From positions 372,001 through 436,000 of the forward strand of contig NZ_MAXC01000046.1 in assembly GCF_001693485.1 (NCBI RefSeq): a stretch of DNA of 64,000 nt, in the 5' to 3' direction. A model generated the notes under the pieces. The model ran no database searches, was not told the DNA's origin, and worked only from the letters and a program-made list of their open reading frames with translations. Of the stretch, positions 52,780 to 61,981 are shown piece by piece. A program made the translations under genes and the position numbers. Within the stretch, counting starts at the first letter, position 1. Each line of letters opens with the position of its first letter. The DNA is from Bradyrhizobium sp. LMTR 3. Lineage in GTDB: Bacteria; Pseudomonadota; Alphaproteobacteria; Rhizobiales; Xanthobacteraceae.

Positions 52780-53949
52780 TCAACCAATCCAAATTCTACG
52801 AGCAAACAAGGCGGTGTTCATGAACAAGGACGCGCCGAAGAGTCCCAGCACTCCTGCCAAAAGCCACTTCGCTCGCAATCCTAAACCAGCCAACGTCACA
52901 AACAGGGGAAATGAAACGAGATTAAATCGACTCATTGAGACGAAGCCTGCTGGCCCACCGCTGAGTGTTAGATATGGCAGCAACAGGACTGCCATGGCGA
53001 ACAGCGTCCAGCTTGCGCGCAGTCGAGACCAGCCCAGAACAATCAGGGTAATGAACAATAATGTAAACCAGCTAGCTTGTCCCCATGGATTCCAATCATT
53101 GAGCATCATTCGTGTGAACGGCTCAAGCTTTAGGGCCGCAATCAATCTAGTCACTAGCGTCGTTCCTTGATGGAATGCCATCTGTCCATCTGCAAAAGCA
53201 AACGGAGCTCCGAAAGCGCTCCAGAGGTAGATCATGAATAGCCAGATGCCCGACGTCGCAAGCAGGACGCAAGGCACGAGGACAGGAAGGAACTTCGTCT
53301 GATCGCGATTGGCCCACATCTCCCAAAGAAGGACAGGCAATAGGACAACGCCCGTCGATCGGGTGGAGACCGCCAAGCCTGCAAGCAGCGCTGCCGACAA
53401 GTAGTATTTTCGTTTCAAAGCAAGAAAAAACGAGACGATTAGCAGCAGTGCCAGGGGCTCGGTATACCCGGCCGATAGCAAGACCGAAGCGGGAAAAAAG
53501 CTGAGCAGCGCGGTTGTGGCGAGGGCCAGTTGATCACCAAATTCCTCGCGAACCAGCTTGAAAAGAAGGACAATCGCGAGCAATCCCGCGACGTTCGATA
53601 CCAACAGCAATGCATCCGCAGGCGTGAGACCGCTAATCGTCGCCAGGCCCCGTGCGAGCATCGGATACAGCGGGTAAAAAACGATGTTCTGTTGAACAGT
53701 CGGATCGCCGTTATACTGATAGCCATCGGTGACGATCTTGAAATACCATTCCGAATCCCATTGCAGCAATTGGTGGTACCAGATCGGTCCCGCAGACCAG
53801 ACATCGGCCCTCCCGATGGTCAGATATTTTTGCGAGAATACCAGTCCGAGTGCGACCACCACCCGCGAACAAAAGAATATCAAAATGGCCAAACAATAGG
53901 GAAGCCAGGAAGGATTTCTCCAGATCGGATAGCGCATCTCCATGTCCAT
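52780..53949 (-). CDS. PIG-V-like mannosyltransferase family membrane protein
   Basis: 389 residues from ATG 53949 (MDMEMRYPIWRNPSWLPYCL); upstream ATGs at 54003 and 54162 are possible but weakly supported. About ten membrane segments. GT-C-type features: YHQLLQWDSEWYFKIVTDGYQY (an acidic D-x-E/W loop) and FYPLYPMLARGLATISG. A lipid-linked mannosyltransferase-like protein. The gene and its surroundings have lower GC and more A-ending codons than neighbours, suggesting acquisition. Confidence 0.8.
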   Translation of the reverse strand: MDMEMRYPIWRNPSWLPYCLAILIFFCSRVVVALGLVFSQKYLTIGRADVWSAGPIWYHQLLQWDSEWYFKIVTDGYQYNGDPTVQQNIVFYPLYPMLARGLATISGLTPADALLLVSNVAGLLAIVLLFKLVREEFGDQLALATTALLSFFPASVLLSAGYTEPLALLLIVSFFLALKRKYYLSAALLAGLAVSTRSTGVVLLPVLLWEMWANRDQTKFLPVLVPCVLLATSGIWLFMIYLWSAFGAPFAFADGQMAFHQGTTLVTRLIAALKLEPFTRMMLNDWNPWGQASWFTLLFITLIVLGWSRLRASWTLFAMAVLLLPYLTLSGGPAGFVSMSRFNLVSFPLFVTLAGLGLRAKWLLAGVLGLFGASLFMNTALFARRIWIG

Positions 53950-54122
53950 ACTGTCGCTCGGTAGGAGCCCAAGATCAATCGTCCCAGGGTACCGCTTTGA
54001 CATTTGGCGGGCATGACGCGGCAGACCTCCGAACGCCCTGCGTTGAGATGGATCTCGGCCGGCCTGAAGATCTGCATCGACTCTCGGAGGACGCGGGCTG
54101 TGGCAACCATGATGTCTGCTTC

Positions 54123-54197
54123 TGTGAAGGTTTTCGCACGCCGGCCCCGGAGTGCGCGGCACCGTCCGTCATGGGCCGGCATCCCAAAACCTTCACA
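54123..54197. repeat. 75-base long-stem inverted repeat
   Basis: TGTGAAGGTTTT (54123-54134) pairs perfectly with AAAACCTTCACA (54186-54197); after five mismatched bases GCCGGCCC (54140-54147) pairs with GGGCCGGC (54173-54180); 25-base loop. A total of 20 paired positions per arm. Isolated copy; could be a palindromic element or a terminal relic of a mobile element. Confidence 0.75.
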
Positions 54198-54343
54198 ACG
54201 GCGGACCTCCTTCCGTTCACGAGGAACAATCGCGGTCTGCCGTCCATTGTCCGAGGCGCTTGCAACCTTGCATCGGCTGGGCCGACACGCTCAGGGATCT
54301 GCCCAGCAGCGGCGCCGTACCGGCGAAGCGGCGCATCGCGACT

Positions 54344-54745
54344 TCAAACCGGTTCGGGCAAGACGTCATCTTGTTTGGATGCGACGGCGGTCAGGCTGAT
54401 CGGCCCAGAGGATGAGCTTTCGTGACTGATACGAAGAAATGGCCCGCAAGAAGGAAAGTCCGGCACTCTGCACACGAACTTGGGATTTTGCTCGGACGTC
54501 AAACAGTCGTCCTCCGTCACGAGGCGCGAAACAGCCATACGATCTCCACAGTACATCAAATCAAGGGGGGTGGTCGAAGCCGAGGTATTCCGCAACACGA
54601 AGACGAGCAGCCAGCCTATCCGCACTGCGGCTCTACGAAGATACAGTCCCTTCGATGTAGCGTAGTCTTCATCGCCCTCGGCCGATGAGCCTTTCGAGAT
54701 TTCCGGAACGGCCCCGCGGGAAACGGCGTGCATCGCATCGTACAT
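54344..54745 (-). CDS. hypothetical protein, weak candidate
   Basis: 133 residues from ATG 54745 (MYDAMHAVSRGAVPEISKGSSAEGDEDYATSK) with AGGAGC seven bases upstream. One possible membrane segment (RIGWLLVFVLRN). Four cysteines later. No family recognised; + strand frames overlap it. Kept only because of its RBS and continuous frame. Confidence 0.3.
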   Translation of the reverse strand: MYDAMHAVSRGAVPEISKGSSAEGDEDYATSKGLYLRRAAVRIGWLLVFVLRNTSASTTPLDLMYCGDRMAVSRLVTEDDCLTSEQNPKFVCRVPDFPSCGPFLRISHESSSSGPISLTAVASKQDDVLPEPV

Positions 54746-55258
54746 GTAACGCTCCTGCTTCGTCGAGCGTGCGCACGATGGGGGCGGGATGTCGCAGAAC
54801 TTTGCCGACGACCGCCGGAAATTGTCGCGATCTGTCTCAGGAATGCTGCTTTGCATAGTTCGCGACAGTTGCGGCCGAGGTAATGGTCATTCCTGTCATC
54901 CGCTCTTGAATGACCTTGCTCTCAATGCCGCCTCTTAAGTTGTATCAAGCCTGAGCAGGCATACCAGTTTGCGACAAATTGCGACAAAGATGGCTCACCG
55001 GGACAACGTTCTGCGACAGCTTGTGCCTAAATTGTTTCGGCCAGATCGGGGAATCATGCACATGAGGCCGGTTCCCGCTCGGATCGGCAGGCATCGGCAT
55101 CGGGATCCTGCGATCCCGATCCGATGCCGCGACGCTGTCAGTGAAGCCAGCCACAAGCATTTGATTTCGGTCGATCATACGCGGCCGATACATTCTGTTA
55201 CACTTTTTCGATGGGTTGGGTGCGGGACTTCAGTATGATCCCGGACGGAGCAAACTAG

Positions 55259-55978
55259 ATGGACTCGGCACCTCACATCGCCGTAGTGGATGATCATCGC
55301 GATATTCGCGATCTGGTCGGCAAATACTTGATGCAGCATGGCTACCGCATCAGCCTTGCGGAGAACGCCGTCGCACTCCGCCGCTTGCTCGAACGAAATG
55401 CTCTGGACCTGGTGGTTCTTGACGTCATGATGCCGGGCGAGGACGGACTGTCCCTCTGCCGCCATCTGCGCAGCACCACGGACCTTCCCGTTATCCTGTT
55501 GACTGCGATGGCTGAGGAGACCGATCGAATCGTCGGCCTGGAAGTAGGTGCCGATGACTACGTGAGCAAACCATTCAATCCCCGTGAACTTCTCGCCCGT
55601 ATCAAAGCAGTGCTTCGACGAGTCCAAAGCCTGCCGCCGCAAAAGGGCCGGCTTGCGACGAAGGTCGTACGCTTTGATCGATGGACCTTCGACGTCAACC
55701 GGCGCGAGTTGACGGGCGACGACGGCGTTGCTGTGCCGCTCAGCACGGCGGAATTCCGCCTGTTGTGTGCATTTCTCGATCATCCCGGCCTGGTACTCAG
55801 CCGCAATCAGCTTCTCGACCTGACGGTCGGCCGGGATGCCGATCCATTCGACCGGAGCATCGACAATCAGGTCAGCCGCTTGCGGAAAAAGATCGAGGCC
55901 GATCCGAAAGTACCGGCCTTGATCAAGACTCACTGGGGCGGTGGATACAGCCTCGCTGCCCAGGTCGAGCAGCCATGA
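55259..55978 (+). CDS. OmpR-family response regulator
   Basis: 239 residues. Receiver domain: acidic pocket Asp11/Asp12, phosphoacceptor Asp55 (VVLDVMMPG), Thr82, Lys104 (VSKPF). C-terminal winged helix (about 138-232: VRFDRWTFDVNRRELTG, LSTAEFRLLCAFLDHPGLVLSRNQLLDLTVGRDADPFDRSIDNQVSRLRKKIE). Its stop overlaps the kinase start (ATGATGA), so the pair is a standard two-component operon. Confidence 0.95.
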   Translation: MDSAPHIAVVDDHRDIRDLVGKYLMQHGYRISLAENAVALRRLLERNALDLVVLDVMMPGEDGLSLCRHLRSTTDLPVILLTAMAEETDRIVGLEVGADDYVSKPFNPRELLARIKAVLRRVQSLPPQKGRLATKVVRFDRWTFDVNRRELTGDDGVAVPLSTAEFRLLCAFLDHPGLVLSRNQLLDLTVGRDADPFDRSIDNQVSRLRKKIEADPKVPALIKTHWGGGYSLAAQVEQP

Positions 55979-57501
55979 TGAGCTTGTGGAAGCGTAGTCT
56001 TGCGGCCCGTTTCATCTGTTTCACGCTGCTGTCTTTAGTGCTGTCGCAAGCAATCGTGTTCTTCATTTCGTGGGATGAGCACGGGCAGGCGATTCGGAAG
56101 GCCGCGAAAGGCGAGATATTGAGCCGGTGCGCCTCGCTCGCCCGGGTCCTGGAGGCGATGCCTCCGGCGCTGCAGAGCGATATCCTTAATGCCAGCAACA
56201 CCAGTTCAGCGAGATATTGGATATCGACCAACGGTCTGAAGGATGCGTCCGCGTGGCGAGAGGAAGCATGGGAGCGCTTGGCGCAGCCATTGCCGCGCGT
56301 GACCTTTCCCGGCCACAGCGTGCCCGCCGAGGTGCGACCGGATTTCGCCCGAAACACTGCCAGCAGCAGCAGCGCCACCTCCTCACATTGGATCGACCTA
56401 AGGCCGGAAGCCTGGCCGCTGTCCCGACCAGCAAAATTTCTTTATCTCGATGACGCCACCGGCATGGGCTTGGCCGTTCAGTTGGCAAACGGCGCATGGC
56501 TGAACACAGCATTTGCCAAGCCCGCGCAAGATGGATTCTGGACCTCCAAATCCACCTTGGCACTCGGCCTCTCCGCGTTGTCGTTGTCGATCATTGCCGT
56601 ATTCGCCGCTCGAGGCATCGCGCAACCATTGCGCCGCCTGGCGGTAGCGGCCGAAGCCTTCGGCCGTGGTCAGGAGATCGTACCGCTGCCGGAAACCGGC
56701 CCCGACGATATCCGGCGCACCGCCGAGGCATTCAATCGCATGCAAGAGCGCCTACACCGTTTCGTCGACGACCGCACCAGAATGCTGGCCGCCATCGGCC
56801 ACGATCTGCGCACACCTCTGACCTCGCTCCGTTTGCGTGCGGAATTTGTGCCCGACGAGGACGTCCGCGAGAAAATGCTCTCCACAATTAGCGAGATCCA
56901 GACGATGACAGAGGCGACTCTGGCATTCGCTCGCGAAGATGCAACCGCAGAAAGCACGCGGACCGTGGACCTCTCGGCTCTCGTGGAAAGTCTCTGCGAT
57001 GATCTCGCTGAACTTGGTTATGACATCTCCTTTTCTGAAGGGCAGAAGATCAGCTATAGCTGCCGACCAGATGCACTGCGCCGTGCGTGCCGCAACCTCG
57101 TCGAAAATGCTATCCGGTATGGCGAGCGAGCGCGCGTCAGCGTGGAAAGGCAAGCGGATAGTGTCGAAATCACCGTTTCGGACGACGGCCCCGGTATTCC
57201 AGACAGTGCCAAAGAGCAGGTTTTTACGCCGTTCTTCCGGATTGAGAATTCGCGGAACCGCGAAACAGGAGGCGTGGGTCTCGGCCTTTCCATTGCCCGG
57301 ACCATTGTCCGCCACCACGGCGGCGATATCGTCTTGAGCAACAAGCAGAAGGGGCTACAGGCGACCATTAGCCTGCCAGCGCTGGACGGCGGGCCGCCGC
57401 CTCCCATCAGCCGCCCGGTCGCAGCAGCGAAGGACGTTACCAGCGCTCTCGAAAAGGCAGGGCCTTCGCCGGTGGCCACGCCAACGGCTGCCATTCATTG
57501 A
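55975..57501 (+). CDS. sensor histidine kinase (HAMP, HisKA, HATPase)
   Basis: 508 residues from ATG 55975; ATG 55978 is an alternative. Two membrane segments at about 13-33 and 193-212 frame a periplasmic domain of 160 residues. A HAMP domain follows, then phosphoacceptor His276 (AAIGHDLRTPLTSL), N-box RNLVENAIRYG, G1 DDGPGIP, F-box FTPFFRIENSRN and G2 GVGLGLSIARTIV. A Pro-rich tail of about 40 residues is extra. EnvZ-type architecture. Overlaps the response-regulator gene. Confidence 0.95.
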   Translation: MMSLWKRSLAARFICFTLLSLVLSQAIVFFISWDEHGQAIRKAAKGEILSRCASLARVLEAMPPALQSDILNASNTSSARYWISTNGLKDASAWREEAWERLAQPLPRVTFPGHSVPAEVRPDFARNTASSSSATSSHWIDLRPEAWPLSRPAKFLYLDDATGMGLAVQLANGAWLNTAFAKPAQDGFWTSKSTLALGLSALSLSIIAVFAARGIAQPLRRLAVAAEAFGRGQEIVPLPETGPDDIRRTAEAFNRMQERLHRFVDDRTRMLAAIGHDLRTPLTSLRLRAEFVPDEDVREKMLSTISEIQTMTEATLAFAREDATAESTRTVDLSALVESLCDDLAELGYDISFSEGQKISYSCRPDALRRACRNLVENAIRYGERARVSVERQADSVEITVSDDGPGIPDSAKEQVFTPFFRIENSRNRETGGVGLGLSIARTIVRHHGGDIVLSNKQKGLQATISLPALDGGPPPPISRPVAAAKDVTSALEKAGPSPVATPTAAIH

Positions 57502-57646
57502 TCTGAGGTGACGCAAAGATAACTGACTTCGAAGGTCAAATTTGTGCAGCGCGTTGGTGGTGCGGCAGGCGGGTGCAATGGGGAACTCGCTACTCACGGA
57601 TGAGTTTATTTCCGGGTTCACCAGACCTTCAATCCGGAGGGAAGCC

Positions 57647-58366
57647 ATGGAGCATCTCCGCTATCCGAACGAAACCGCCGAGTACCGTGCTGCCAGAAAC
57701 GCGCTTCTAGACGACGAGATCGCGCTTCGTGCCCACATTGAAGCCGTGGCAGCCAAGCGCCGCGCCTTGCCGCTCGGCGGCAAAGTACCGGAAGACTATG
57801 TATTCGAGCGGATCGGCAAGAATGCAGCGCCTGAGAAGGTCAGGATGTCCGAGCTGTTCGGTCCGCATGACACGCTCATTCTGTACAGCTTCATGTATGG
57901 ACCCGAGCGGGAGCTGCCATGTCCCGGCTGCACGCACCTGCTTGATGGGCTCGACGGTGCGGCAAGACACATCGGTCAGCGAGCTGCACTTTACATCGTC
58001 GCGAAATCCCCAATCGCACGTCTCGCCGCGTGGGCTCATGAGCGCGGCTGGGATCATCTGTCGTTTGTGTCTACGGCGGGCAATAGCTACGACGCGGATT
58101 ATTTTGGCGACACGTCGAAGTTTCCCAAGGGCGTGCGTGCGCAGCATCGCGTTCCGGACGGCGAGAACTGGGACGAAACGATCTTCAACGTGTTCAAGAA
58201 GAGTGGCGGCGCAATCCGTCACTTCTGGGGTTCAGAGATGAGCTTCGCACCAACCGAACCCAATCAACATCATCGCGCCGGAGATCAGGTCGACCCCGTG
58301 TGGGGTCTGCTCGATATGACGCCCGAAGGGCGTGGAGACTTTTTCCCCAAGGTAAAGTACGATTGA
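57647..58366 (+). CDS. DUF899 thioredoxin-like protein
   Basis: 239 residues from ATG 57647 behind GGAGG (MEHLRYPNETAEYRAARNALLDDE). Family features: LRAHIEAVAAKRRALPLGGKVPEDYVF, LFGPHDTLILYSFMYGPERELPCPGCTHLLDGLDGAARHIGQ with a Cys-x-x-Cys (CPGC), RGWDHLSFVSTAGNSYDADY, EMSFAPTEPNQHHRAGDQVDPVWGLLDMTPEGRG. Thioredoxin-fold family of unknown activity. A longer in-frame start (57542) lacks an RBS. Confidence 0.88.
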   Translation: MEHLRYPNETAEYRAARNALLDDEIALRAHIEAVAAKRRALPLGGKVPEDYVFERIGKNAAPEKVRMSELFGPHDTLILYSFMYGPERELPCPGCTHLLDGLDGAARHIGQRAALYIVAKSPIARLAAWAHERGWDHLSFVSTAGNSYDADYFGDTSKFPKGVRAQHRVPDGENWDETIFNVFKKSGGAIRHFWGSEMSFAPTEPNQHHRAGDQVDPVWGLLDMTPEGRGDFFPKVKYD

Positions 58367-58404
58367 CCCTTGGATCGACGGTGAGTGACCGAGGGAGCGG
58401 CACG

Positions 58405-58992
58405 ATGTCGGCGGCACCAGAAGTCAAGTCCGCAGGCGCGGACAACCGGGCAAGCGCGATCAGCACCATTGTGCTCGGCTTTGCGGCCGACCCGATGGCG
58501 CGTTTTGCCTGGCCCGATCCGTCCGTATACCTCAGAACAATGCCTCGGATGGTCAATGCTTTCGGCGGCCGTGCTTTCGAGCTTGGCACAGCCTACATCA
58601 CCGAAGGGGCCCGTGCTGCCGCCCTATGGCTGCCACCAGGCGTCGAGCCGGACGAAGCAGAAATGGACGCCATCATGGAGGAGTCCCTGAGCCCGGAGAT
58701 ATCAGGGGATATCGGGGCCATCATGAAAGGAATGGCCGAACATCATCCGCATGAGCCGCATTGGTATCTGCCTCTTATCGCCGCCGATCCGAAATGGATC
58801 GGGCAGGGGCTCGGCTCGTTGCTGATGAAACATGCGCTTCGACGATGCGACGAGGAAGGCATCGCGGCCTACCTCGAAAGCTCGAACCCGCGTAACATTT
58901 CGCTCTATGAACGCCACGGCTTCAAGATCACCGGCAGAATCCAAAGCGGCTCTTCGCCAGTAGTGACGCCGATGCTGCGGCCGGCATCCTGA
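58405..58992 (+). CDS. GNAT-family N-acetyltransferase
   Basis: 195 residues from ATG 58405 (MSAAPEVKSAGADNRASAISTIVLGFAADPMARFAW); a GTG at 58381 is possible. GNAT core: HWYLPLIAADPKWIGQGLGSLLMKHALRRCDEEGIAAYLESSNPRNISLYERHGFKITG, with acetyl-CoA loop QGLGS. Substrate unknown. It follows the DUF899 gene by 38 bases and may be cotranscribed. Confidence 0.88.
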   Translation: MSAAPEVKSAGADNRASAISTIVLGFAADPMARFAWPDPSVYLRTMPRMVNAFGGRAFELGTAYITEGARAAALWLPPGVEPDEAEMDAIMEESLSPEISGDIGAIMKGMAEHHPHEPHWYLPLIAADPKWIGQGLGSLLMKHALRRCDEEGIAAYLESSNPRNISLYERHGFKITGRIQSGSSPVVTPMLRPAS

Positions 58993-59231
58993 ACGTTCGA
59001 CACGCTCGGGCAATCACCGTGCATCTCAGGAATAAGCGCACTCGCGCTATTCCCATTGGCGCGCTGCTGCCGTCCTTATTTCGCGGCTCGGAAAATGGCG
59101 GTTGCGGATACCATCATTCGGTCGGCCGGCCCCGAACGCCCGAATTTTGTTAAGTGCGCCAATCTGTCCCTCTTTCGCGCGTGGCAGAGGCCGAACGATG
59201 CGATACCCTCGTTGAAAAATCAGGGAGGGAT

Positions 59232-60221
59232 ATGCCAGTGAAATTCAATCGCCGTCACTTCATCGCCGCCGGTACGGCTGCCGCCGCAGCGCCTTTCCTC
59301 GTGCGTGGCGCCTCCGGGCAAGCCGCGTGGCCGTCGCGGAATATCCGCATGGTCTGCAGCTACCCGGCGGGCGGGCAGACGGATCTGCTCGCGCGCGCCT
59401 TCGGCGACTACATTTCCAAGCAGGTCGGGCAGACGGTCGTCATCGAAAACAAGGCGGGCGCCTCCGGCTCGATCGGTGCGGCGGAAGTCGCGCGTGCGGC
59501 GCCGGATGGCCACACCATCCTGTGCTCGATTTCGACCACCTATGTGATGAACCGGGTCATGATGAAGAACCCCGGCTACGACATGGACAGAGACCTGACG
59601 CTCGTCAGCATCATTCCGGGCGCCGGGCTGCTGCTGGTCGCGAGTCTCGCGTCCGGCGTCAAAACGCTGGACGATTTCGTCGCGTTCGCACGCAAGAAGG
59701 GCCAGGTGAACTTCGGCACCTATAGCGCGGGCTCGGCCCCTCACATGACGATCAACGAACTCAACAAGCAGTATGGCCTCAAGATAGAACCGATCCACTA
59801 CCGGGGCGAAGCGCCGATGTGGACGGGTCTGATGGACGGCACGCTTGACGTCGCGATGGGCAGCTACACGGCCGCTCAACCCGTCCTGCAAGGCAACCAC
59901 GGCGTGGTGTTCGCGGTGCATTCGAAGAAGGTAGCTGCAATCCCGAGCGTCAAGACCCTTCCCGAACAAGGCGCGACATCGAAGTTCTTCACCGTGAGCG
60001 GCTTCACCGGCTGGGCATTGCCGAAGGCGACGCCGCAACCGATCGTCGATCGGCTCTCCGAACTCTGCGTGGCGGCCAATAGCGATCCAAAAGTGAAGGA
60101 AGTTCTCGCCACGTTCGTGCTCGAGCCGGCGCTTGGCGTCAAGGAAAGCAATGCTCTGTATCAGCGCGAATTGCCGACCTGGATCGAGACCGCGCAGGCC
60201 CTCGGCCTGGAGCCGGCGTAG
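59232..60221 (+). CDS. TTT-family (Bug) substrate-binding protein, Tat-like signal
   Basis: 329 residues from ATG 59232 with GGGAGGG upstream. The N-terminus NRRHFIAAGTAAAAAPFLVRG is Tat-like (twin arginine, then hydrophobic). Bug motif: WPSRNIRMVCSYPAGGQTDLLARAFGDY, VIENKAGASGSIGAAEVARAAPDGHTIL. No permease gene adjacent. Single gene. A longer start at 59154 is rejected. Confidence 0.92.
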   Translation: MPVKFNRRHFIAAGTAAAAAPFLVRGASGQAAWPSRNIRMVCSYPAGGQTDLLARAFGDYISKQVGQTVVIENKAGASGSIGAAEVARAAPDGHTILCSISTTYVMNRVMMKNPGYDMDRDLTLVSIIPGAGLLLVASLASGVKTLDDFVAFARKKGQVNFGTYSAGSAPHMTINELNKQYGLKIEPIHYRGEAPMWTGLMDGTLDVAMGSYTAAQPVLQGNHGVVFAVHSKKVAAIPSVKTLPEQGATSKFFTVSGFTGWALPKATPQPIVDRLSELCVAANSDPKVKEVLATFVLEPALGVKESNALYQRELPTWIETAQALGLEPA

Positions 60222-60541
60222 TGGAAGTAGGGTTAGCTAACCTACGGGCCTGTGTGAGGTGAGCACATCGGTTAGGCTCCCTCCCCCCCTTGCGGGGGAG
60301 GGTTGGGGAGAGGGGTATGCCCCGGGCGAGATGAGTCGATGTGCGCACCGCCTTCTCAATTCAATCTCGGTCGCCCGTTGTGACGCCCACATCGAGAGAG
60401 CACGTCGTGCGGCACCCCTCTCCCTAACCCTCTCCCGCAAGGGGGGAGGGAACCCCGCCGCTGGTGCGTCCCTCACAGTATTGCAAGCAGTGGCCAATTA
60501 GACGCGCTGGTTTCGCTCCGCTCTACCGATCCTGCGCCCTC
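60222..60541. other. 320-base gap holding an inverted repeat
   Basis: Between the Bug gene and the convergent glycerophosphodiesterase. Contains the CCCTCTCCC-type repeat at 60277-60450, no ORF with support. Confidence 0.6.
60277..60450. repeat. CCCTCTCCC/GGGAGAGGG inverted repeat
   Basis: CTCCCTCCCCCCCTTGCGGG GGAGGGTTGGGGAGAGGGG near 60277-60315 faces CCCCTCTCCCTAACCCTCTC CCGCAAGGGGGGAGGG near 60415-60450. The type is widespread in proteobacterial intergenic regions from general knowledge; the roughly 100-base centre also contains partly mirrored GATGTGCGCACC / GCCCACATCGAG segments. Confidence 0.75.
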
Positions 60542-61789
60542 TCACTTCATCCCCGTACAACTCGCATAGAACGTCGTCGTCGCCGGCCAGTCCGAGAACA
60601 TCCCGCGGATGCCGACCTGCTTGGCGAGCACGTCCAGCACCGTCAGCGTATCGCCGTCGCGGTCGATCGCGCTCCTGATCGACTTGTGATAGAAGCCGCC
60701 GCCCTTGTGCAGCGGGCCGTCGCGTTCCAGCGACCAGCCGATCAGGTCGAGGCCGGCGGCCTTGGCGGCTTTGGCGTATTCGGACGGAACGATTTCTTGT
60801 CTGTCGTTCAGCGTCAGCATGGTCCAGATCGGCGGGCCGAGGATCGCGACGCCTTGTGACTTCAATTCCGCCATCGACGGTTTCCACGTCTCCGGCTTAT
60901 TGGGATCGAGACCCTGCTTTTCGTAGCGCTCTTCAAGATAGACCGCCTGTTTCGCGAATTCCGGTTCGGTCTTCACCCAGTGGAGCACGTCGGCGAGATT
61001 GAAGCTTTGCGCAAAGACATCGCTCGGCGGAATGCCGGCCTTCTTGTAGGCGTCCAGCATCTGCGAGGCGTATTTCTCCTGGGTGTAATCGCCGTCGAAC
61101 GGCATCGGCACCTCGGGTGCCTTGAGCTCAGGCGTGAACTTGGCGGCGAGACTTTTGATCAGCGCGATGCTCTCGTCGTGCGTCATCAGCGTGCCCGAAT
61201 TGGCGTAGAGGTCGGTGCGCCAGCGCGGCGTGCCGTTCTGATATTCCTCAGGCGTCTTCGCGTCGGGATTGAAGCCGTCCATTTTCGCGCGCAGCCGCCG
61301 GAATTCGGCGAGCGTGATGTCTGACGTGCAGCACTTTGCGGAGGCCTTCTTGCCGGTCGCGGAATCAGCCGGGCTGAAAGCTTGCGTACATTTTGCGGCA
61401 AGCTCCGGCACGGTCAGAATGTTGGTGGTGGTGTGCAGGTCGCACTGCGAATGGCGGCACACGAGCTGGCGGTCTTTCGTAAACGTCACGTCGCATTCGA
61501 TGATGCCGGCGCCCATCCGGGCGGCGGCGATATAGGACTCCCTGGTATGCTCGGGAAATTCCAGCGCGGCACCGCGGTGGCCGATGGAAAAATCGGTCTT
61601 GCGAAACGGTCCGGTGCACTGGCTGAGTTGTTGCTTCAGCGGCCCGTTCTTCATCTTGTCGACGAGGTAGAACGGCCGTGGCCCGATCTGCGGCTCGCGC
61701 GGCAGCAGGATGTCCTCGGCCCCGGCGGGAACGATCGCGGTCAGCAGCCAGAGCGCTGAGAGGAGGGCGGAGCGATGGCGGACGGGCAT
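60542..61789 (-). CDS. exported glycerophosphodiester phosphodiesterase family protein
   Basis: 415 residues from ATG 61789 with GAGGTG upstream; signal peptide (HRSALLSALWLLTAIVPAGAED). GDPD catalytic site: His71 (IGHRGAALEFPEHT), Glu98/Asp100 (IIECDVTF), His113 (CRHSQCDLHTTTN). C-terminal barrel with SWSLERDGPLHKGGGF. Cleaves glycerophosphodiesters to glycerol-3-phosphate and alcohol, presumably in the periplasm. Several Cys (CRHSQCD, KCCTSD, SCTGMK) could form disulfides. A longer frame upstream runs through a repeat and is rejected. Confidence 0.9.
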   Translation of the reverse strand: MPVRHRSALLSALWLLTAIVPAGAEDILLPREPQIGPRPFYLVDKMKNGPLKQQLSQCTGPFRKTDFSIGHRGAALEFPEHTRESYIAAARMGAGIIECDVTFTKDRQLVCRHSQCDLHTTTNILTVPELAAKCTQAFSPADSATGKKASAKCCTSDITLAEFRRLRAKMDGFNPDAKTPEEYQNGTPRWRTDLYANSGTLMTHDESIALIKSLAAKFTPELKAPEVPMPFDGDYTQEKYASQMLDAYKKAGIPPSDVFAQSFNLADVLHWVKTEPEFAKQAVYLEERYEKQGLDPNKPETWKPSMAELKSQGVAILGPPIWTMLTLNDRQEIVPSEYAKAAKAAGLDLIGWSLERDGPLHKGGGFYHKSIRSAIDRDGDTLTVLDVLAKQVGIRGMFSDWPATTTFYASCTGMK

Positions 61790-61864
61790 GGGTGGCACCT
61801 CGGATAACGCATTGCGCGCAGCCTTGATATCACGGAGCATGTGACAGTTGCATGTTGAAGGGAT

Positions 61865-61956
61865 GTAGGGTGGGCAAAGCGCAGCGTGCCCACCATCTCT
61901 CCAACAGCCGTGAAAGAAATGGTGGGCACGGCGCTGCGCGCCTTTGCCCACCCTAT
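61865..61956. repeat. GTAGGGTGGGC palindromic repeat, copy 3
   Basis: GTAGGGTGGGCAAAGCG on the left, CTTTGCCCACCCTAT on the right; inner CGTGCCCACCAT faces ATGGTGGGCACG. Same layout as copies 1 and 2, between the phosphodiesterase and the EthD-like gene. Confidence 0.85.
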
Positions 61957-61981
61957 AAGAGATAAACGCAGGGAGAATGAA

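Larger units (their letters stand above)
53950..55258. other. gene-poor 1.3-kb region with one weak ORF
   Basis: Between the glycosyltransferase start and the response regulator. Composition is mixed, reading frames on both strands overlap and none matches a known family. Contains the hairpin at 54123-54197 and a tentative ORF at 54344-54745. Could be eroded coding DNA, an island edge, or a regulatory RNA locus. Confidence 0.6.

Noticed and set aside
52580..53170. + strand frame across the glycosyltransferase 3' end
   Set aside because: Low-complexity mixed composition without RBS; overlaps a membrane-protein gene.
54422..54688. Small + strand frame with a GTG start
   Set aside because: Overlaps the other weak candidate, no RBS, no similarity; both are uncertain.
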